Shown: in pieces, positions 1 to 7,414 of the stretch
Position numbering within the stretch: the stretch's first letter is position 1
Layout: each line of letters begins with the position of its first letter
Origin: a virus
Length of the DNA: 32,102 nt
Virus record (IMG/VR): IMGVR_UViG_3300046660_000318
Coordinates: 1-32,102 of that record
Reading direction: 5' to 3' (one strand)
Made by a program: the position numbers and the translations under genes
Notes under the pieces: model-generated
Seen by the model: the letters and a program-made list of their open reading frames with translations, nothing else
Told to the model about the DNA's origin: nothing
Databases searched by the model: none

Positions 1-189
1 CCGCGCAACGCGTGATGAAGGATGGCAAAGTTGCCGGCTCGATCGTCGTCGGCGCTGACGCGTCGGCCGACTATCGCAACCTCGACGCCCTGGTGTACGA
101 CGCGAAAAGCTCGCTCGTCGATCCGTGGCACCGTCAAGACACGCAGCTCGTCGCGATCCTGGGCGATGCCCTGATGCACGACAAGTATT
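1..189. repeat. Terminal direct repeat, left copy (circular closure)
   Basis: Bases 1-189 match 31914-32102 with a single difference: G at 62 and A at 31975. Both give alanine (GCG or GCA) in the capsid gene. The repeat lies inside one gene and keeps its frame, so it marks overlap of a circular molecule or concatemer, not a biological duplication. Confidence 0.95.
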
Positions 190-494
190 TCCCGATCATC
201 AATCGCGACAACCCTGCGACGGAACAAGTCGCGGGCGACCTGGTGATCTCGCAAAAGCGTGTCGGCGGCTTGCCGGCTGTAACGGTTCCGTACTTCCCGG
301 CCGATGCAATTTTCATCACGCGCCTCGATAACCTGTCGCTGTACTACCAGGAAGGCGCACGCCGTCGCACCGTCGTCGAGAACGCAAAGCGCGATCGCAT
401 CGAGAATTTCGAGTCGAGCAACGATGCGTATGTCGTCGAGGATTTCGGCGCCGGCTGCCTGGTGGAAAACATCACCGAACCGGCGGGAGCGTAA
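1..494 (+). CDS. N: Major capsid protein gpN, C-terminal part (cut by linearisation)
   Basis: This is the C-terminal part of the P2-type major capsid protein, which forms the icosahedral shell on the gpO scaffold. The reading frame is open from base 3 without a start codon. It runs AQRVMKDGKVAG and ends with VVEDFGAGCLVENI followed by TAA, a typical P2 gpN C-terminus. The N-terminal part lies at 31388 to the window end. Joined across the repeat, the gene is 1020 bp and encodes 339 residues, against about 357 in P2. The break comes from where the circle was opened and is not a mutation. The next gene, terminase small subunit M, begins 4 bases after the stop, which is the P2 order O-N-M. Confidence 0.95.
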   Translation, partial: AQRVMKDGKVAGSIVVGADASADYRNLDALVYDAKSSLVDPWHRQDTQLVAILGDALMHDKYFPIINRDNPATEQVAGDLVISQKRVGGLPAVTVPYFPADAIFITRLDNLSLYYQEGARRRTVVENAKRDRIENFESSNDAYVVEDFGAGCLVENITEPAGA

Positions 495-498
495 GCCG

Positions 499-1188
499 AT
501 GAAAAGCCCCGCTCAACGTCACTTTGCGCGCGTGATGGCCGAGAAGGCTGCGGCCTCGGCGGCGCCTGGCGAATCGCTCGCCGGCGCCAGTGCTTACGAG
601 CTGATGCTCGTGAAGCTCTCGACCGATCGCCGGCGGCTCAAGTCGATCGCCTCGATCTTGCAAAAGATCAAGGTGAAACGAGACGAGCTGTTGCCGGATT
701 ACGTGGATTACGTGACCGGCGCGCTGAGTGGCGGGCGGGGCGCCCAGGACGATGTTTTAACGAGCGTGATGATCTGGCGCATCGACGTCGGCGACTTTGC
801 CGGCGCGCTCGATATCGCCCGGTACGCGATCGCGCACCGGATGACCTTGCCCGATCAATACGACCGGCCGCTCGCGACCGCGATCGCCGAGGAATTCGCC
901 GAGGCGGCGCTCGCATCGTTCAAGAAAGGCGCGATGTTTATTCGCGTCGATGCCGCGCAGCTCGACGAGATCGCGAAGCTCACCGAGTCGGCCGACATGC
1001 ACGACCAGGTGCGCGCGAAATTGCATAAAGCCCTAGGCTACACGGCCGAACGCGACGGCAATGCGCCGGCCGCCCTCGAACACCTACGCCGAGCGCTCGA
1101 CCTCGATGCGCGCGCCGGCGTGAAGCAAGACATTGCACGGCTTGAAAAAGCCTGCAATGCGACCGGCACCGCTGCCGGCCGCAAGTAA
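499..1188 (+). CDS. M: Terminase small subunit gpM
   Basis: This 229-residue protein matches P2-type terminase small subunits (P2 M is about 247 residues), which recognise the packaging site and work with the large subunit gpP. I chose the ATG at 499, 4 bases after the capsid stop, because the frame upstream only overlaps the capsid gene. Family features seen are the N-terminal SPAQRHFARV segment, a basic linker (KLSTDRRRLKSI), the motif YVTGALSGGRGAQDDVL near residue 75, WRIDVGDFAGALDIARYAI, and a C-terminal helical HLRRALDLDARAGVK segment. It sits between N and L, as in P2. Confidence 0.92.
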   Translation: MKSPAQRHFARVMAEKAAASAAPGESLAGASAYELMLVKLSTDRRRLKSIASILQKIKVKRDELLPDYVDYVTGALSGGRGAQDDVLTSVMIWRIDVGDFAGALDIARYAIAHRMTLPDQYDRPLATAIAEEFAEAALASFKKGAMFIRVDAAQLDEIAKLTESADMHDQVRAKLHKALGYTAERDGNAPAALEHLRRALDLDARAGVKQDIARLEKACNATGTAAGRK

Positions 1189-1212
1189 GGAGCCAACCCC
1201 GGCCGAGGCGGC

Positions 1213-1259
1213 GCCGGCTGACGATCGCAACGCCTAGCGGTACGCGATCCGACGCCGGC
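1213..1259 (+). other. Potential long RNA hairpin between M and L
   Basis: GCCGGC (1213-1218) and GATCGC (1223-1228) pair with GCGATC (1244-1249) and GCCGGC (1254-1259). The arms are separated by a symmetric 4-base internal loop, and the apex holds CGC-CTA-GCG. No T-run follows, so it is not a classical terminator. It lies in the roughly 100-base gap between M and L. Confidence 0.4.
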
Positions 1260-1288
1260 TCACCGCCTCACTTTTCCGAGCTGAAACT

Positions 1289-1780
1289 ATGACGAGCTTT
1301 AACGCGATCGCCTCACCGACCAACACGCCCGAGACGCCCCCGCCGGCCGACGCGCTGATCGTCGAAAACATCGCCTGGTTTCCCTCTATCGACCTCGCCG
1401 ATATGCGCGGCGCCGTGCGCCTCGATGGCACCGTGACACATGCGCGGCTGCGCTCGTCTGTGATCGACGCGATCGACGAAGTGAATCGCGATCTCGCGAC
1501 CTGGCGCGCAGAACACCAGGCGGCCGGCGTTGCGTCGCTCGCCGAGCTGCCGGCCGACAACATCGGCGGCGAAAGCGTGCAGCTCGCGCGCTATCGTCGC
1601 GCCGTCTATTTCCTGGCGCGCGCCGATCTCACCGAGAAATATCGCGATTTCGACGGCACCAAGTCGGGCGCGAATGACGCCGACGAGCGCGAGACGACGA
1701 TCGACGCCGATCGACGCAACGCGCGCAACGCCCTCAACGACATGCGCGGCGCCCCGCGCGTAACGATCGAGCTGATCTGA
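1289..1780 (+). CDS. L: Head completion/stabilisation protein gpL
   Basis: The 163-residue product corresponds to P2 gpL (about 169 residues), which stabilises the DNA-filled head and helps form the head-tail connector. Family signatures are the N-terminal IVENIAWFPSIDLADMRGAVRLD, the motif VTHARLRSSVIDAIDEVNRDL, AELPADNIGGESVQLARYRRAVYFLARADL, and the C-terminal RRNARNALNDMRGAPRVTIELI. The start at 1289 follows a gap of about 100 bases after M that can form a hairpin. It is followed one base later by tail gene X, so the two are probably co-translated. Confidence 0.93.
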   Translation: MTSFNAIASPTNTPETPPPADALIVENIAWFPSIDLADMRGAVRLDGTVTHARLRSSVIDAIDEVNRDLATWRAEHQAAGVASLAELPADNIGGESVQLARYRRAVYFLARADLTEKYRDFDGTKSGANDADERETTIDADRRNARNALNDMRGAPRVTIELI

Positions 1781-1781
1781 C

Positions 1782-1988
1782 ATGCGCGTAATCGCACGCC
1801 AGGGCGACACCGTTGACGCCCTCTGTTATCGACACCTCGGACGCACGCAAGGCGTCGTCGAGGCGACGCTCGAACTCAATGCCGGCCTCGCTGATCTCGG
1901 CCCGGTATTGCCGCACGGTTACGCCGTGGATCTCCCTGACGCGCCGAACGACCAATCGACGGTCAAGCTCGTCAACCTTTTCGACTAA
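1782..1988 (+). CDS. X: Tail protein gpX
   Basis: The 68-residue protein belongs to the P2 gpX tail family (P2 X is 67 residues), a small LysM-like fold needed for tail assembly. The N-terminus MRVIARQGDTVDALCYRHLGRT and the ending VVEATLELNAGLADLGPVLPHG are close to the family pattern. The ATG is one base after the L stop. In P2, X is followed by the holin Y and lysozyme K, and the same lysis cassette position is kept here. Confidence 0.93.
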   Translation: MRVIARQGDTVDALCYRHLGRTQGVVEATLELNAGLADLGPVLPHGYAVDLPDAPNDQSTVKLVNLFD

Positions 1989-2003
1989 CCAGGAGTCGCC
2001 GAT

Positions 2004-2345
2004 ATGGCCGAACCTAGTAGCACCGCGCTCGCCGCTGTATCGGCCGGCATCGGTTTCGCAAGCCTGTTTCCAGGCATCGACGGTAACGCGCTGATCGGCG
2101 CATTTACCGGCGCCGCGCTCGTCGTCGTGACGTCGAAAGACCTGTCGCTCGGCAAGCGCTTCGCTTACCTGGTGATCTCGCTGATCGCCGGATACATCGC
2201 GGCGCCCGAGCTGGTCGGCTCGACCCCAATCAAAAGCACCGGCGTCGCCGCGTTTTTCGCCGCTGCCCTGGCGATCACGGTAACGCTGCAACTGATCGAG
2301 CGCGTGAAAACGTTCGACCTGTTGGCGCTCTTTAAGAAGGGCTGA
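2004..2345 (+). CDS. Phage holin-like membrane protein (first of two)
   Basis: The 113-residue protein has about three hydrophobic segments: around residues 7-25, 30-45 (LIGAFTGAALVVVTS) and 52-100, where two stretches (YLVISLIAGYIAAPEL and AAFFAAALAITVTLQLI) can each span the membrane. It ends in the basic KTFDLLALFKKG. Small size, multiple membrane spans and position directly before the muramidase genes fit a holin that opens the inner membrane at lysis. A Shine-Dalgarno-like AGGAG lies ahead of the ATG. Whether this or the next gene is the true holin, with the other as antiholin, cannot be told from sequence. Confidence 0.8.
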   Translation: MAEPSSTALAAVSAGIGFASLFPGIDGNALIGAFTGAALVVVTSKDLSLGKRFAYLVISLIAGYIAAPELVGSTPIKSTGVAAFFAAALAITVTLQLIERVKTFDLLALFKKG

Positions 2346-2348
2346 ACC

Positions 2349-2624
2349 ATGATGCAAAACCCCCTCGCATTGATCGCTCTGATCGCGTATAGCGTCGCCG
2401 CCCTGCGCATCCTGGCCTATCGCCGCGACGGCGCGCGGCATCGGCATCACGTTTCATGGTTCGCCTGGCTGTTGCTCGTCGCGCTCGGCGGCTCGGCGAT
2501 CGAGCTGGTGATGCACGCGAAAACTGTCGGCGTGTTCGAAGCGGCACGAGCTGCCCTTTTCTCTGTCCTGGTGTTCGGCTCGCGCGGCAACGTCGCTCGA
2601 CTGCTGCGGCCGTCTGTGGAGTAA
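2349..2624 (+). CDS. Second holin-like membrane protein
   Basis: This 91-residue protein resembles the three-span phage holin families found beside the endolysin in P2-like Burkholderia phages. Hydrophobic spans lie at about residues 5-23 (LALIALIAYSVAALRIL), 36-54 (WFAWLLLVALGGSAIELV) and 62-78 (GVFEAARAALFSVLVFG), separated by basic loops (YRRDGARHRHH). It begins 3 bases after the first holin-like gene and ends 6 bases before the muramidase, so all three should be translated from one message. A holin or antiholin role is inferred from topology and context. Confidence 0.75.
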   Translation: MMQNPLALIALIAYSVAALRILAYRRDGARHRHHVSWFAWLLLVALGGSAIELVMHAKTVGVFEAARAALFSVLVFGSRGNVARLLRPSVE

Positions 2625-2630
2625 GCAACG

Positions 2631-3434
2631 ATGATTCTGAGATATGGCGACACCGGCGACGACGTGCTCTTGCTGCAAAAGCGCCTCACACGCGCCGGCT
2701 ATCCTGTCCCGCCGACGCACGTTTTCGACCATGAGACGGAATCCGCGGTTATGACGTTGCAACGCGATCGCGGCCTCGTGATCGACGGCATCGCCGGCCC
2801 GAAAACGATGATCGCGCTACCTGGCGCGGCGCTCTCGGCGCACCTGTCCGACCGCGATCTCGTGCAAGCGGCCGAAACCCTCGGCGTGCCTGTCGCGGCG
2901 ATTCGCGCCGTCAACGAAGTCGAGTCGCGCGGGCAAGGTTTCTTGCCTGGTGATGGCCGGCCCGTGATGCTGTTCGAGCGGCATGTGTTCTACAGGGAAT
3001 TGAAGGCCCGCACGATCGACGCCGACGCGCTCGCCGCGAAATATCCGAACGTCGTTTCGAGCACGCGCGGCGGATACATGGGCGGCGCCTCGGAGTACTC
3101 GCGCCTCAAGGATGCCGCGCGCCTGAATTCGGACGCCGCGCACGAGTCGGCGAGCTGGGGCGCGTTTCAAATCATGGGCTATCACTGGAAAGCCCTCGAC
3201 TATTCGAGCATCGACGATTTCGTGTCGCGCATGTACCGATCCGAAGCCGATCACCTCGACGCGTTCGTGCGGTTCATCGCGGCCGACACGGCTTTGCTTT
3301 CTGCGCTGAAGGGTAAGAAGTGGGCGGCATTCGCCAAGGGCTACAACGGCCCGGATTACGCCCGCAATCTGTACGACGCGAAGCTCGCCCAGGCATACGC
3401 GCGCTATACCGCGCTCGACAAGGCGGCGGCATGA
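2631..3434 (+). CDS. Endolysin: peptidoglycan-binding domain plus N-acetylmuramidase
   Basis: The 267-residue enzyme should cut the glycan strands of peptidoglycan at lysis. Residues 3-64 form a PG_binding_1 domain (RYGDTGDDVLLLQKRL, then VIDGIAGPKTM). Residues 85-260 form an N-acetylmuramidase domain of the DUF3380 type, with the family's NEVESRGQGF motif (glutamates 96 and 98), PVMLFERHVF and a C-terminal KGYNGPDYARNLYDAKLAQAYARY. There is no signal peptide, so release should depend on the holin. GGAG lies about 9 bases before the ATG. The stop overlaps the Rz-like start (ATGA), so translation is coupled. Confidence 0.93.
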   Translation: MILRYGDTGDDVLLLQKRLTRAGYPVPPTHVFDHETESAVMTLQRDRGLVIDGIAGPKTMIALPGAALSAHLSDRDLVQAAETLGVPVAAIRAVNEVESRGQGFLPGDGRPVMLFERHVFYRELKARTIDADALAAKYPNVVSSTRGGYMGGASEYSRLKDAARLNSDAAHESASWGAFQIMGYHWKALDYSSIDDFVSRMYRSEADHLDAFVRFIAADTALLSALKGKKWAAFAKGYNGPDYARNLYDAKLAQAYARYTALDKAAA

Positions 3435-3862
3435 ACGCGATCGCCGTGCGCCTCGTCGCCGGCCTGGTGGCGATCGCCGTCGCGTTCGGCGCCTGGCAAT
3501 ACGTTCGCGCCCTGCGCGCCGAGCTTGAAACGGCCCAAGGCGACGCGCACACGGCGAAAGAGACTGTCGAGCGCCGCGACGCGCAGCTCGTCGCGCTGCA
3601 AGACCAGGCGCGCGAGCACGCCCGCCAGCTCGCGCAGCTCGAAGCGAAACGCCAGGGCATCGCCGCCGACCTGGCGGCCCGTAAATCCGAGATCGAGGCA
3701 TTGAAAGATGAAAACGCGACCGTGCGCGCCTGGGCTGCTGGCGCTCTCCCTGCTGATGTTGTGCGGCTGTATGCAAGCCCCGCGCAAACCGGAGCCGACG
3801 CCCCCGGACCCGTGCGCGCCGATCACGGTTTGCACGCTGCCGGCAATGGCCCCGCGCAATAA
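3431..3862 (+). CDS. Inner-membrane spanin (Rz/LysB-like)
   Basis: The 143-residue product has a single N-terminal membrane segment (about residues 4-22, VRLVAGLVAIAVAFGAWQYV) followed by a charged coiled coil to about residue 95, rich in Glu, Gln, Arg and Ala. This is the architecture of i-spanins, which join with an outer-membrane lipoprotein to fuse the two membranes in the last step of lysis. I chose the ATG at 3431 because it overlaps the endolysin stop and precedes the membrane segment; upstream sequence in this frame is out-of-frame endolysin. The o-spanin gene starts inside it at 3708. Confidence 0.88.
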   Translation: MNAIAVRLVAGLVAIAVAFGAWQYVRALRAELETAQGDAHTAKETVERRDAQLVALQDQAREHARQLAQLEAKRQGIAADLAARKSEIEALKDENATVRAWAAGALPADVVRLYASPAQTGADAPGPVRADHGLHAAGNGPAQ

Positions 3863-3989
3863 CGGCGAGCTGGCCGACGCGCTCGACGTCGCGCGCGCGG
3901 CCTGGCGCGACTGCGCGGCCCGCGTCGATTCGATTCTCGCGTGCCAGGCGCGCCGCTCGCCGGCTCTCACTGAGGCAACCCATGAATAA
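3708..3989 (+). CDS. Outer-membrane spanin lipoprotein (Rz1/LysC-like)
   Basis: The 93-residue product begins MKTRPCAPGLLALSLLMLCGC, a lipoprotein signal with a lipobox ending at Cys21, followed by the proline-rich PRKPEPTPPDPC stretch typical of o-spanins. About half the gene (3708-3862) is nested in another frame of the Rz-like gene, the classic Rz/Rz1 arrangement. The C-terminal half carries several cysteines, which could form disulfides. It would complete the spanin complex across the periplasm. The 3' end overlaps the start of tail gene R by 8 bases. Confidence 0.88.
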   Translation: MKTRPCAPGLLALSLLMLCGCMQAPRKPEPTPPDPCAPITVCTLPAMAPRNNGELADALDVARAAWRDCAARVDSILACQARRSPALTEATHE

Positions 3990-4413
3990 GGCGAACTCGT
4001 TTCGCACGGCGCTCACGGCCGCGCTGCCGTCGCTCGCGACGGACCCCGACAAGCTGCTCGTGTTTATCGACGCCGGCCGCGTGATCGCAACCGACGCGCC
4101 CTCGCTCTCGTTCGAGTATCGCTTTACGCTTAATGCGATCCTGCTCGACTTTGCCGGCGACGCCGACGCCGTTTTCGTCGCGCTGCTCGCCTGGGTCAAG
4201 CGCAACCAATCCGACTTGCTCTCGAACGAGACAACACGCAAAGACGGCATTTCTTTCGAAGCCGAACACCTCACGAACGACACATGCGACTTGTCGATCA
4301 AGCTGCAACTGTCCGAGAGCGTCGTCGTCGGCGCCGACGACCAGGGCGCGCAGACGATCACGCATATCGACGAACCCGTGTTCGAGTGGAACCTCGATAG
4401 TTTCATCGGCTAA
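3982..4413 (+). CDS. R: Tail completion protein gpR
   Basis: The 143-residue protein corresponds to P2 gpR (about 155 residues), needed to complete the tail and join it to the head. Seen features are the N-terminal NSFRTALTAALPSLATDPDKLLVFIDAGRV, FEYRFTLNAILLDFAGDADAV, and the C-terminal HIDEPVFEWNLDSFIG. Its start overlaps the end of the o-spanin gene, and its TAA overlaps the ATG of S as TAATG, so R and S are probably translated together. Confidence 0.92.
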   Translation: MNKANSFRTALTAALPSLATDPDKLLVFIDAGRVIATDAPSLSFEYRFTLNAILLDFAGDADAVFVALLAWVKRNQSDLLSNETTRKDGISFEAEHLTNDTCDLSIKLQLSESVVVGADDQGAQTITHIDEPVFEWNLDSFIG

Positions 4414-4874
4414 TGGACGATCTCACCGCGCTCGAATCGTGGGCGGGCGGCTTGCTCACGCAGCTCGAAGCCCCCGCCAGGCGCGCAGCTCTGCGCGAGA
4501 TCGCGCGCGAGCTGCGCAAGCGACAACAAGCGCGCATCGCGGCGCAACGGAACCCCGATGGCTCGGCGTATGCCGCGCGCAAGCCGCGCCATGTGAAGAA
4601 ACTGCGCGGCAAGCAAGGCAAGATCAAGCGCGCGGCGATGTTCGCGAAGCTGCGCCAGGCGCGTTATCTGCGCGCCGAGTCGGATTCGACCGGCCTCGCT
4701 GTCGGGTTTGTCGGCCGCGTGGCACGCGTCGCACGCGTACACCAGTACGGCGGGACCGATCGCGTCGCGCCAGGCGGCCCCGAGTATCAATACGACGCTC
4801 GCGTGTTGCTCGGCTTTACCCCCGACGACCTCGATCTCATTCGCGATCTGTTGCTCAAACACATCGTTAAATAA
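4413..4874 (+). CDS. S: Tail completion protein gpS
   Basis: The 153-residue product belongs to the phage virion morphogenesis family of P2 gpS (about 150 residues), which acts with gpR in tail completion. Family pattern: LRKRQQARIAAQRNPDGSAYAARK, MFAKLRQARYLRAE, and RVARVHQYGG near residue 105, followed by YDARVLLGFTPDDLDLI. It starts with TAATG overlap from R and is the last gene of the O-to-S operon. A gap of 84 bases with a palindrome separates it from the baseplate operon. Confidence 0.92.
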   Translation: MDDLTALESWAGGLLTQLEAPARRAALREIARELRKRQQARIAAQRNPDGSAYAARKPRHVKKLRGKQGKIKRAAMFAKLRQARYLRAESDSTGLAVGFVGRVARVARVHQYGGTDRVAPGGPEYQYDARVLLGFTPDDLDLIRDLLLKHIVK

Positions 4875-4891
4875 GCGTTCGTTTCCCTAAC

Positions 4892-4912
4892 TATGTGCCC
4901 GAGGCACATACA
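4892..4912 (+). promoter_or_regulatory. Candidate Ogr-activated late promoter site ahead of V
   Basis: TATGTGCC (4892-4899) is an exact inverted repeat of GGCACATA (4903-4910) around CGA, immediately followed by CAA. TGT (4894-4896) and ACA (4910-4912) are 13 bases apart. P2 late promoters bind Ogr at TGT-N12-ACA, and the gap between S and V is where P2 has its V promoter. The fit is not exact, so this is a candidate. Confidence 0.45.
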
Positions 4913-4958
4913 AAGCCGTTAGCGTGACTCGCGCGTGCGTGCCTTGCAACATGGAGGC

Positions 4959-5612
4959 ATGAACTCAAACGAATCCACACGCCAATTTCTAAACGTCGCA
5001 CGCAAAGGCACCGTGATAGGTCTGTCGGGCGCGCTGTGTCGTGTCGAGAGCGGCGATTTAACTACCGACTGGATTCAATGGTTCATGCCTTTCGCCGGAG
5101 AAACCATCGAGTGGCAAGCGCCCTCGATGGGCGAAGGCGTAATGCTGATCTGCCCGAGCGGCGATCTCGCGCAAGCCGTCGCGCTGCGCGGTTTCTATTC
5201 CGAAGATTTCCCGGCGCCGAGCACCGACCCGAATAAACACCTGCGCGTGTACCGCGACGGCGCGCTCGTCGAGTACGACTCGGCCGCGCACTCTCTCCAA
5301 GCCGTGTTGCCGGCCGGCGCAACCGTGTCGATCGTCGCGCCTGGCTCTGTGACCGTGCAAACCGAAACGGCGCTCGTGCAAGCCGACAAGGTAACGCTCG
5401 ATGCTGACGTCGAAGTAACCCGCTCGATGACCGTGAAAGGCCCGTTTGCGTTCGAGTCGGGAATGACCGGCAAGGGCGGCACCGCCGGCGCAACGATGCA
5501 GATTAACGGCGCGGCCGATTTCACGGGCGAAGTGAAGTCGCAAGGCATTAGCTTGCCGAAGCACAAGCACCGCGAGCAAGGCGACGGCCAACTTGTGAGC
5601 GACCCGCAATGA
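4959..5612 (+). CDS. V: Baseplate assembly protein gpV (tail spike)
   Basis: The 217-residue protein matches P2 gpV (211 residues), the membrane-piercing spike at the tail tip. Residues 10-90 carry the OB-fold region with CRVESGDLTTDWIQWFMP and APSMGEGVMLICPSGDLAQAVALRGFYS. The middle forms the repetitive beta-rich part, and the C-terminus has ISLPKHKHREQGDG, the histidine pair motif typical of the metal-binding apex. I prefer the ATG at 4959; an in-frame GTG at 4935 exists, but it has no better ribosome site. GGAGG lies only one base before the ATG, an unusually short spacing. Its stop overlaps the W start (ATGA). Confidence 0.92.
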   Translation: MNSNESTRQFLNVARKGTVIGLSGALCRVESGDLTTDWIQWFMPFAGETIEWQAPSMGEGVMLICPSGDLAQAVALRGFYSEDFPAPSTDPNKHLRVYRDGALVEYDSAAHSLQAVLPAGATVSIVAPGSVTVQTETALVQADKVTLDADVEVTRSMTVKGPFAFESGMTGKGGTAGATMQINGAADFTGEVKSQGISLPKHKHREQGDGQLVSDPQ

Positions 5613-5971
5613 TTGGAATGAAAGCCTCGACCGGCGAAGCAACGACCGGCCTCGATCACCTGTATCAGTCGATCGAGAAAATTCTCACGACGCCGCTCGG
5701 CACGCGCATCGCTCGCCGCAACTTTGGTTCCGAGCTGCCCGAGCTGATCGACGCCCCTAACAACGCGGCGACGCGCGTGCGCCTGTATGCGGCCGTCGCG
5801 ACTGCCCTGATGCAATGGGAACCTCGCTTGAAACTTACTCGCGTATCTCTCACGATCGACACCTCGACCGTCGTGTCGGGCGTGCAAGCCGTCGATATTG
5901 AAGGCACGACAACGCTTTCGGCCGACCTGGTTTCGACCCGCGTGCAGCTCACGAACGGGGGCGCGGCATGA
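5609..5971 (+). CDS. W: Baseplate wedge protein gpW
   Basis: This 120-residue protein is a GPW/gp25-family baseplate wedge component (P2 W is 115 residues). The family core is visible as LDHLYQSIEKILTTPLGTRIARRNFGSELPELID, where the short LTTPLGTR segment is diagnostic, followed by AATRVRLYAAVATALMQWEPRLKLTRV. The ATG overlaps the V stop and the stop overlaps the J start, so V, W and J form a tightly coupled unit. Confidence 0.94.
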   Translation: MIGMKASTGEATTGLDHLYQSIEKILTTPLGTRIARRNFGSELPELIDAPNNAATRVRLYAAVATALMQWEPRLKLTRVSLTIDTSTVVSGVQAVDIEGTTTLSADLVSTRVQLTNGGAA

Positions 5972-6876
5972 GCGCAACCCCGATTGATCTGTCGCGCCTG
6001 GAATCGCCCGATATCGTCGAAACGATCGACTATGAAACGATCCTCGCCGAGCGCAAGGCGAAACTCGTGTCGCTCTATCCGGCCGATCAACAAGCCGACG
6101 TCGCGGCGGCCCTCGCGCTCGAATCCGAGCCGATGAACATTCTTTTGCAAGAGAACGCTTATCGCGAAGTTGTGTTTCGTCAACGCGTGAACGATGCCGC
6201 GCGCTCTGTGATGCTCGCCTATGCGACCGGCACCAACCTCGAACACCTGGCGGCGCTGTTCGGAATCGCAAAGCTCACGATCGTCGAGCCGGACCCCGAG
6301 AACGATATCGACGGCGTTTATGAGAGCGACACCGACTTGCGCAAGCGCACGCAGCTCGCGCCGCAAGGCTATTCCGTCGCCGGCCCGGAAGGCGCCTATA
6401 TCTCGCACGCGCTGAACACCGATGGCCGCGTGCTCGATGCGACGGCGACAAGCCCCGCGCCGTGCCAGGTAGTCGTTACTGTGCTCTCGCGCCTCGGCGA
6501 CGGCACGCCGACGCAAGACTTGATCGACAAGGTAACGCTCGCTCTCCAAGCCGATAACGTGCGCCCGCTCACCGATCAAGTGATCGTGCAAGGCGCCGAA
6601 GTGTTGCCGTATCAGGTGCGCGCGACGCTCAAGTTTTTCGCCGGCCCCGATCGCGCCGTCGCGCTCGCCGAGGCGCAAAAGCGCACGGCCGCATACACCG
6701 ACGACATGCACCGGCTCGGAATGGAAGTCACGTTAGACGGCCTGTATGCCGCAATGCGCGCGCCAGGCGTGCAAAAGGTGATTCTCGAAACGCCGCTCGA
6801 CGGCATCGCGGTATCGAAGGAACAAGCCGCGTATTGCACCTCGATCGAGCTGATCGACGGAGGCGTTTATGAGTGA
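5968..6876 (+). CDS. J: Baseplate protein gpJ
   Basis: The 302-residue product equals P2 gpJ in length and pattern and forms the baseplate wedge with gpW and gpI. Features seen are IDLSRLESPDIVETIDYETILAE at the N-terminus, LALESEPMNILLQENAYREVVFRQRVNDAARSVMLAYATGTNLEHLAAL in the first third, and PQGYSVAGPEGAYISHAL followed by PCQVVVTVLSRLGDGTP in the middle. It overlaps W by 4 bases and gpI by 8 bases. Confidence 0.94.
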   Translation: MSATPIDLSRLESPDIVETIDYETILAERKAKLVSLYPADQQADVAAALALESEPMNILLQENAYREVVFRQRVNDAARSVMLAYATGTNLEHLAALFGIAKLTIVEPDPENDIDGVYESDTDLRKRTQLAPQGYSVAGPEGAYISHALNTDGRVLDATATSPAPCQVVVTVLSRLGDGTPTQDLIDKVTLALQADNVRPLTDQVIVQGAEVLPYQVRATLKFFAGPDRAVALAEAQKRTAAYTDDMHRLGMEVTLDGLYAAMRAPGVQKVILETPLDGIAVSKEQAAYCTSIELIDGGVYE

Positions 6877-7411
6877 TCTGCTCGCGCCGAATTCGACGAG
6901 TACCGAGCGCAAGCTCGCGGCCGTGATGGCCGAGGCGTGCGACGTGGCGACGCCGATCGCCCGCTTGATGGACCCCGACACGATCCCCGCCGAGCTGCTG
7001 CCCTGGCTCGCCTGGCACGTCGGCATCGACGCATGGAAAAACTATTGGCCCGAGCAAGTGAAGCGCGCCCGCGTCAAGGCTGCAATTTCGATCGCCCGTA
7101 AAAACGGCACCGCTGCGGCCGTGCGCGAAGTCGTCGCCGCGTTCGGCGCAAACATCGCCCTGCGCGAATGGTTCGAGCTGAACCCGCCAGGCGTGCCAGG
7201 TACGTTCGACGTCGTGATGACCGTGAGTAGTCGCGACGGCGAAGCTCCGACCGCTGCTTTCGTCGACGACATCCTCGCGGAGATCGACCGCACGAAGCCC
7301 GTGCGCGCGCACTACTCATTCACCCAGGGTTTCGCGATGCAGGGCAAGCAAGGCGTCGCCGTCGCCGTGCGGCCCGCCCTCTATCGCCGTCTTTCTCTCA
7401 CGGATATCTGA
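6869..7411 (+). CDS. I: Tail formation protein gpI
   Basis: The 180-residue product is the P2 gpI homologue (about 176 residues), a baseplate wedge component that connects to the tail fibres. Signature segments are IPAELLPWLAWHVGIDAWKNYWPEQVKRARVKAAISIARKNGTAAAVREV and the C-terminal YSFTQGFAMQGKQGVAVAVRPALYRRL. Only 3 bases separate it from the tail fibre gene. Confidence 0.93.
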   Translation: MSDLLAPNSTSTERKLAAVMAEACDVATPIARLMDPDTIPAELLPWLAWHVGIDAWKNYWPEQVKRARVKAAISIARKNGTAAAVREVVAAFGANIALREWFELNPPGVPGTFDVVMTVSSRDGEAPTAAFVDDILAEIDRTKPVRAHYSFTQGFAMQGKQGVAVAVRPALYRRLSLTDI

Positions 7412-7414
7412 CCT

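Noticed and set aside
2817-4406. Long minus-strand open frame of 529 codons opposite the lysis genes
   Set aside because: It is a GC-driven shadow of five well supported plus-strand genes.
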